From positions 63,873,354 through 63,937,353 of the forward strand of contig CM048841.1 in NCBI GenBank assembly GCA_026545765.1: 64,000 nucleotides of DNA. Reading direction: 5' to 3'. A program made the position numbers and the translations under genes. Positions 58,037-64,000 of this stretch are shown here, piece by piece. The stretch is from Plantago major. Its lineage: Eukaryota; Streptophyta; Magnoliopsida; Lamiales; Plantaginaceae. The notes under the pieces were generated by a model, which made no database searches, was not told the DNA's origin, and worked only from the letters and a program-made list of their open reading frames with translations. Each line of letters opens with the position of its first letter. The first letter of the stretch is position 1.

Positions 58037-58059
58037 TATATATAGGCCCTAGCCAATGG
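58037..58059 (-). promoter_or_regulatory. Candidate TATA and CCAAT elements of the HLS1-like gene
   Basis: A tatatata run (58037-58045) lies about 135 bases upstream of the start codon, with a ccaatgg (58052-58058) a few bases further upstream, both on or readable from the minus strand. The spacing leaves a leader of roughly 100 bases. This is prediction from sequence only. Confidence 0.45.
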
Positions 58060-59949
58060 ATCTGCTGACGTGGTTCCTACCACTTTTCATATATAATTAA
58101 GAACATATTAAATAGAATCAATTTTCTAATTAATCAACTTTTTTTTCCTAGAATTCGGTATACATTTTGTTTGGATAGCGATTAAAATCAAGAAAACCAT
58201 GTTAAAATAGGTGTTTTTAACCATGTTTTGTTGATTTTAGCGGACAGCCAAACAAGCACTAAATATTCTATTCAATGATAAACCAACTAACTAATAACTC
58301 TATTCGGAGAAATACAAGACTCCATTCGGAAAAATAACACTCAATTGCGAATAAAATCACGACACGGGGACTCGATCCTATTAAGTTGGGCCATCATCCC
58401 GTTAAAAGTCCTTATTAATGGGAGAAGGTTATCCAACTTATATGTTGTTTACATGATACTCTCCCAATTGATGTGAGATATTTTAACAGAATCCATCACA
58501 TCATGCTTGTACCTGCAGCTCCCTTACCACTCGACCACCTTATGACTCCCTAGATTAACTTTTGTTTAAGTACGTCTTTTAGAGAGATATGATCAACATC
58601 ACATATTTTGTTCCGACATCGCATTCTTCTTTAATTTTGATTTTAACATCTATAGAGATTAAGTTTAAACCAGTTAGGCCAGTCGGTGAAGTATTTATCA
58701 ATTTTTTTTAAGGATAAGGCTCTGTTCTTTTTATTTGAAAACTCATTAATTTCAATTCAGTTCTGTTAAGTTCAGATTCATTCGATTCGATTCGCCTGCT
58801 CGCTTAATTGTTTTTATACTACAATTGATTGATTCAATTCGCCAGATCGATTATATTCGATAAAATAACAAAACCTAAGATTTATCATATTTCACTTCGA
58901 CAAAGATTCTTTCCCTTTAGATATATATACATATTATTGACATTGACTGCACTAAGATTCTAGTATATATGTATGGTATTTAAATTTACAGTTCAATGCA
59001 CTTACAAGATACTCTCAGAATTTAGATCATACTATAGTATGTACTTAACAATCTCGATCGATCACTTCAAGTCGTTAATCGTGAATATTTAGTGCATATT
59101 GTAGTATTAGTATATTGACCAAACAGTGCTCCAATTATTGTTCAATTCTGCAAAGCATGAGATTGTCATCTTATGTGATTATGGCATTGGCGGCGAATAC
59201 ATATCCAACCATGTTTAATTAATCCTTCACTCATTCGACTTTACAATTCAATAGTCCTCTTGCACATATGACGTTCACTATGCTCTGGACCACCATTCAC
59301 CTTTGGAAATTAACATTAAATGAAATAACATCCTAATCCTAGCTCTAGTATCCCGTAAAAAGGGTTTGTTAGACCCCAATGGTCTCACCCTCTCACTGTA
59401 GCAGTAAAAAGTTACAATTTACACCTTATATTCTTAATCAGTATAGCATACTCATTGGACTAAAATTATTATTTACGATAACTCTGCTAAAATTGAAAAA
59501 TGTACATAAAACACTCTAATAGGTTCAGACCACTAATTTTTTTCAATTAGAAAATACTCAATATAAATATTTCAATTCACAATCCTAGTCATGAAACTGA
59601 AACCCAAAAATAGGTCTCACATGATACATAAATCACAATTTTGTATATGTAATTCGTATAGCTTCTGTGTGGGGTAATAGTTAATAGTTGATATTAAAAT
59701 GGTTTGTTTATTAAATTTTGAGAAAATTTTGTTTTACACTTAAACCTTTTAGCTCGCTTTGAGTTTGCACTAAAACCTTTATTTTTTTACACTTTGCACC
59801 AAAACGTTTCAAAAAAATTCGCCGTAACACAAAGGTTGTATGAAAATTTACTCAATTTTACTCTTAATTGATGGTATTATATTCCCCCTTCATTGTTCTG
59901 TGTTTTTATTATTAATTTCTTCAACAGCATAGCACATAGATGACAATAA
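58060..59949. other. Intergenic region with MITE remnants, no gene
   Basis: About 58160-58262 looks like a ~100-bp MITE with ends gtttggatagcgattaaaat and, as complement, gtttggctgtccgctaaaat, a relative of those at 32654 and 42253. About 58330-58560 reads antisense as gtggtcgagtggtaagg ... ggatcgagtcccc, resembling split tRNA boxes A and B around a TRIM-like tctcacatcaattggg; the identity is uncertain. The rest is AT-rich. Confidence 0.5.
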
Positions 59950-59965
59950 CACTACAAAAAAAACC

Positions 59966-60350
59966 AGTTTTAGCGACGGAATTATCCGTCGCTAAAACTG
60001 TGCCGATCCGTTGCTAAATCCTTAGCGACGGATAACCCTCCGTCTCGAAACCAGTCGTCACTATTTTTATTGGCGACGGATAGATATTCGTCATAAATAA
60101 CGATTTAACGGCGCGACGGATTAATCCGTTGACCAGTCCGTCCGAATTGGCGACGGATTACGTATCCGTCGCTAATTAGAGACGGGATTTAGCGACGGAT
60201 GTGTTCCGTCGCTAAATTCCACCACTAAGTCGGCTTAGTTCGGTTGACATTTAGTGACGGAAAAAATCCGTCGCTAAATGTCAACGGGCTAATTCGCCCT
60301 TAGTTCGTGAATTTAGCGACGGATTTTGTTCCGTCGCTAAATTCACTGTT
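59966..60350. repeat. Subterminal repeats of C2
   Basis: Many copies of ttagcgacgga and tccgtcgctaa, often as head-to-head pairs such as tagcgacggattttgttccg followed by tcgctaa. Compared with C1 and the small CACTAs the motif is usually extended by tta/taa and less often by tag. Confidence 0.85.
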
Positions 60351-60544
60351 TTAAATTATTTTTTTAATATTTTCGTTTCACCTGTTTTTCACATAATATA
60401 ATCATAGATAATATACCCGAAACAATTAAATTGCATTAATATATCCGAAACAATATAAATTATCTATAATTAATCCGAAACAAGAATTAGAAGGTGAAAT
60501 AGTGTCAAATTATCCATAACAAGTCCATAATAAGTCTGATGTAA

Positions 60545-62488
60545 CTAAGAATAATCGGGAGGAGGCGGTGGGTGAGACTTGGAAGAACTACTGAACATCT
60601 GGGTCAAAGCGTCCATCCGCTGAGCCATACGAGCCTGTTCCTCAAGCACTTGCTCGTAAGCTGCCTTGGTCGCAGCTATTTCCTGTTGGAGAGGAGTCAT
60701 CATCTCGTTAACCTGCTGCTGTGTGTAGAGATTAGATCGCGATCCTGATCCCTGGGACACTGAGAAGCTACCAGAACTCATGGAAGGGCCCAAACTTCCC
60801 AATCCATACATTCGACCCTTGCTGTCCATTGGGTTGACCTCGAAGAAGATCTGGTCTTGCTCTTCAATTGACAGCTCATGACCGTCGATCATCCTCTCGT
60901 CCATCCTCCTCTCGACCTCACTCTGCAATTGTTGGTTGCATACGAAATGAGATGCAATTTTAGGAATCACTTTAAAATACTCAAATACACATGTTAACCT
61001 TAAGAAAGAAACGCATGCAATACGCCCTCATGTCAGTCCAGATGCCATTCTTCAGCTTAGCCTTCTTGAAGTGGTACAGAGCACTCTTCGGCTGTCCTCT
61101 ATTGGCCTAAAAAAACATATGTGCAAACAAGTAGTTAGTTGATTGAAATGAAAGCTAAAAACTGTTATGTATCATATTCCAAGTCATAAACAACATATTT
61201 ACTAACCTCCATCACGTGATCTGTAACAACAGCTCGCGACCCATAGTGATGTCTGGCGGTTCGCATCATCATGCGCTCGATAAACGGTTTGTCTGTTTCA
61301 GACGCTTGATCCCGAAGGGATCATTCCAGTACGTCAACCACAGTGCCCAGTCGTCATCCCCCACCCAAGTTGGTTGCCTGCGTGTCTCCTTCATTTTGTA
61401 GACCATTTTCCTGTAGATGTCCGACCCTAAAGTCTTGAAAACGGATTACAACTGGGACACCAGGGCATTGGGGATGAAATAGTCCTTCTACAACAATTCC
61501 ATTCAAAGTAGAAATTACACAAGTATAAAGAAAGATAACAATTTAAATATAACACTCAAATGAAACTCAAATGTAGTAGTCCTACAACAATTCAATTCAG
61601 TGGCTAACATACCACTCAAATTGTCCTAAAATTGACTAACACAATGGTGACTAACATATCACCCAAGTTCAGTGGCTAACATACCACTCAAATGACACAA
61701 CAAGTTCATAAATGGTGACTAACACATCAAAACAAGCTTAGTGGCTAACATACCACTCAAATTGTCCTAAAATTGACTAACACAATGGTGACTAACATAT
61801 CACCCAAGTTCAGTGGCTAACATACCACTCAAATGACACAACAAGTTCATAAATGGTGACTAACACATCAAAACAAGCTTAGTGGCTAACATACCACTCA
61901 CAAATATAGTGGCTAACATACCACACACATTAACACAATGATTAAAAGAACAAATAAAGCATTCATTGTAACATTTAAGCTTACGCGCAGCTCGTCGAAG
62001 TAAAAGTGCTTCATCCGGTCCGGGACGTTTGACCACTTCTCGCCTCCTTGTCCCGGCATATCCCGCCTCCCCCTGAAGATTTTGCCTAGTTTGTCCGAGG
62101 CATCCGGAGGCCAAAACCTGTTATCAATGAGACAAACAAGAAACGAATATTCATTAGTAAAATCATGTAACATATATTTATCTTAAGTGTATGTTCTACA
62201 ACTCCATAATACTTACTTGTTCCTGCAGTTGGGGAACAACACCGGTTTACCCTGAAATGGAGCACCGTCCGTCAATGTCAAGTAGGGACACCCGTCAGAG
62301 GGGTAGTCACCAGGAGCATGTGCCGTGTAGGCCGGTGGAGTCTCTGGTACGAGATCTGGCACGCCCCAATGTCGTATCCAACGAGAGGACTACCATGACT
62401 CGCTGGGGTACTACTAGAACCCGCTGGACTAGCACCCCTAAACCCGGGAGAAAGGTATGTCGACTTCCTTTTGGCGCGGCATCTGCAA
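60545..62488 (-). pseudogene. Transposase_24-type gene of C2, frameshifted
   Basis: Exon-like blocks on the minus strand: ATGCCGC after tgcag (about 62488); FWPPDASDKLGKIFRGRRDM ... HFYFDELR ending at a gtaag donor (about 62120-61987); KTLGSDIYRKMVYKMKETRR ... WLTYWNDPFGIKR (about 61440-61300), the conserved Transposase_24 core; NRGQPKSALYHFKKAKLKNG (about 61110-61045); and a last exon with ELSIEEQDQIFFEVNPMDSK, then a Ser-rich and coiled-coil part ending PPPPPDYS (60930-60545). Single-base shifts occur, for example after GIKR. It is better kept than the C1 copy. Expected role: DNA-binding partner in CACTA transposition. Confidence 0.78.
61599..61925 (-). repeat. Hairpin minisatellite in the C2 transposase intron
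   Basis: Read on the minus strand it has the same two modules as C1 (agtggTATGTTAGccact and ggtgaTATGTTAGtcacc), about ten copies, here mostly alternating one to one; two ggtga copies are damaged on one arm. The position, between the exon ending at 61987 and the one near 61440, matches that in C1. Confidence 0.9.
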
Positions 62489-62756
62489 GAGCATATAAGA
62501 AATTGCAAGAAAAAATGTGTTAGTAAAGAATACATGAATATACATTTGACAGATATTAACGCACAAAAAGTAATAATGATCAACAACTAATCATTATACA
62601 CATAACAACTAAGCATACAATACACACATACCCTCGTCCTCATCGGCTATTGTTAAGTCTATAAATTGGTCTTCATGCAGGTCTATGAACTCATCATCAG
62701 CTTGTATAGGCTTTCTCGCTGTTTGATCGACGACCTCTTCAAACGAGGTGCTAGAG

Positions 62757-63625
62757 AAAATACCACATTTTCTTATGTGGTAGATTTTTCTTCTGACGTT
62801 TCTTTGCAGCCCCCTCCTTGTAATGCTTGCACCGGTCCTTACCACAGAACTTGCACTTCAGTAGATCTTTATCCTCCCCCCAATAGATCATGCACATATC
62901 CTCACAACAATCTATGGTTTCCATGGGCAACCCCATCCCCTGCATCTTTTTCTTCGCCTGGTAAAAGTTGGTGGGAACTAGATTTTCTTCCGGACAAAGA
63001 TCCGACATTACTTGTACCCATTCATTGAAGCTCGCTTCAAATTGCTGGCCATTAGCCTTACAACTCATTAGCCGAGCCAACAAAGACAACTCGCTCAGCT
63101 TACATCCCGGATAAATCGGCTTCTTTGCTGATTCCAGCAAGTCAAAGAACACCTGATCCGCAGGATTCGGAGGCTCCTCCACATCCCCCTCGGTTACTGG
63201 CTCCCTCGTGTCCATGAACTCTGGACCCGCAACATCATACACCATTTGCTCCATCCGTTCATGATCATAATTAGCATCAGATGTAGACGTATTTTGAGTA
63301 CTTCCGATCACATTTTTCTCCTTCCTTTTACGCTTTGAGAGATGCTCATAATCCATGAGCGTGCTCGTGTCTCACCATGATAACACCATACCTCATACTG
63401 AGACACGAACCCCTTACGTTTCAAGTGCTCCACTACCGTTTCAGGAGGCAAAAATTGTTTATTCCTACATTTGTTCGCATTGCAAGGGCACTGCATCTTC
63501 CCCCCACTCAAACAAGTAGTTTGTGTAAGCGCAAAAGTGATGAAGGATTCAACCCCTTCCACAAAACTAGACTGAATTTTGCCATTCACTATGCGACGGT
63601 ACATCCATGAACGATCGGGATTCAT
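62757..63625 (-). pseudogene. TNP2 gene N-terminal region of C2, core deleted
   Basis: Frame one (63625 to about 63350) holds the transposase-associated domain (DRSWMYRRIVNGKIQSSFVE ... MQCPCNANKCRNK ... VEHLKRKGFV). Frame two (63356 to 62757) continues with LSELSLLARLMSCKANGQQF and CMIYWGEDKDLLKCKFCGK, and ends KKMWYF. In complete CACTA elements this point leads directly into the TNP2 domain with its catalytic acids. Here the text jumps at about 62755 to an acidic segment (FEEVVDQTARKPIQADDEF) that belongs further downstream. A frameshift (or an unseen intron) joins the two frames near 63350. Confidence 0.82.
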
Positions 63626-64000
63626 AATTATATGATTAGCCTGACACGTCTACAATTATTAGATTTATAACATGCATTTTACGTTAATATAATCACCAAC
63701 TAGTCTCAAAACACTTAATTAAATCTTCATAATTTAGTGTATATATACGAATTTATCGAATCAAAATTACTACGTACTTACAAACATCCTAACATTATAC
63801 TAATTAACAATACAAATTCACAATCAATATATCAATTGCACAAAGTCAACTAGCTAGTATGCTATAGCTCCCATAAACATACAATTGATCTAATTAGTCG
63901 AAATTAACAAAATTCCCAATTTTGTCAACAAGTAAGGGTTCCAAAACACTCAACTAAATCATTCTAATCCTACTACATATACGAAAATATCAAATTAACA

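Larger units (their letters stand above)
59950..64000 (-). mobile_element. CACTA transposon C2, continuing past the window edge
   Basis: Starts CACTACAAAAAAAACCAG at 59950 after a taa. Subterminal gcgacggat palindromes run to about 60350, and transposase genes are read on the minus strand. The other end is not in the window, so the target duplication cannot be tested. Gene order on the minus strand is the TNP2 N-terminal part (63625 to 62757) and then the Transposase_24-type gene (about 62490 to 60545). The catalytic TNP2 core and the parts that usually follow it are missing. It is the same family as C1. Confidence 0.88.

Overview
The window looks like nuclear DNA of a flowering plant (eudicot). 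It has AT-rich intergenic space, GT-AG introns, plant-specific gene families (P-class PPR, receptor-like kinase, DUF1995/LPA3, HOOKLESS1-like acetyltransferase) and dense plant transposons (Athila-type and copia-type LTR elements, CACTA, Stowaway and small MITEs, L1-type LINEs). The species cannot be named from the sequence. Family names come from recognising motifs by eye; no database search was run.

Layout. 1-15364: the 3' part of a copia-like LTR, then an Athila-like element (A). An antisense solo LTR (6909-8413) sits in A's interior, and a second element (B, 9470-15081) sits inside A's 3' LTR; both insertions have exact 5-bp target duplications. 15386-19760: CACTA element C1 with a 3-bp target duplication and decayed transposase genes. 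21597-24803: two-exon PPR gene. 25276-27254: an LTR-like insertion with a 5-bp duplication. 27255-31088: decayed, probably copia-derived DNA. 31089-33070: an antisense copia-like LTR hit by a 1.0-kb non-autonomous CACTA and a 97-bp MITE. 33890-36001: receptor-like kinase. 36401-37040: two Stowaway-type MITEs. 37940-41960: L1-type LINE remnant. 42360-42608: a miniature LTR element (TRIM). 45480-49931: twelve-exon LPA3 (DUF1995) gene. 50290-53141: a second LINE remnant, antisense, split by a MITE and an Athila-like LTR. 53142-55300: a second copy of the copia-like LTR with its own non-autonomous CACTA. 56065-57904: three-exon HOOKLESS1-like gene. 59950 to the right edge: CACTA element C2, antisense.

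Only four host protein genes are supported. The PPR gene and the kinase resemble two genes that, from memory, are adjacent in Arabidopsis (At1g80880 and At1g80870), so this may be a conserved gene pair forced about 9 kb apart by transposons. The PPR, LPA3 and probably the HLS1-like product act in organelles or the nucleus; no operon-like cooperation is implied.

The most striking non-gene signals are these. (1) An intronic minisatellite shared by C1 and C2 has two hairpin variants that differ by compensatory base-pair swaps. (2) The two copia LTR copies serve as each other's empty site for three insertions. (3) Short palindrome clusters lie just upstream of the TATA box in every Athila-like LTR present, each with a different sequence. 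(4) Both large CACTA elements lack the catalytic core of the TNP2 transposase but keep the second gene.
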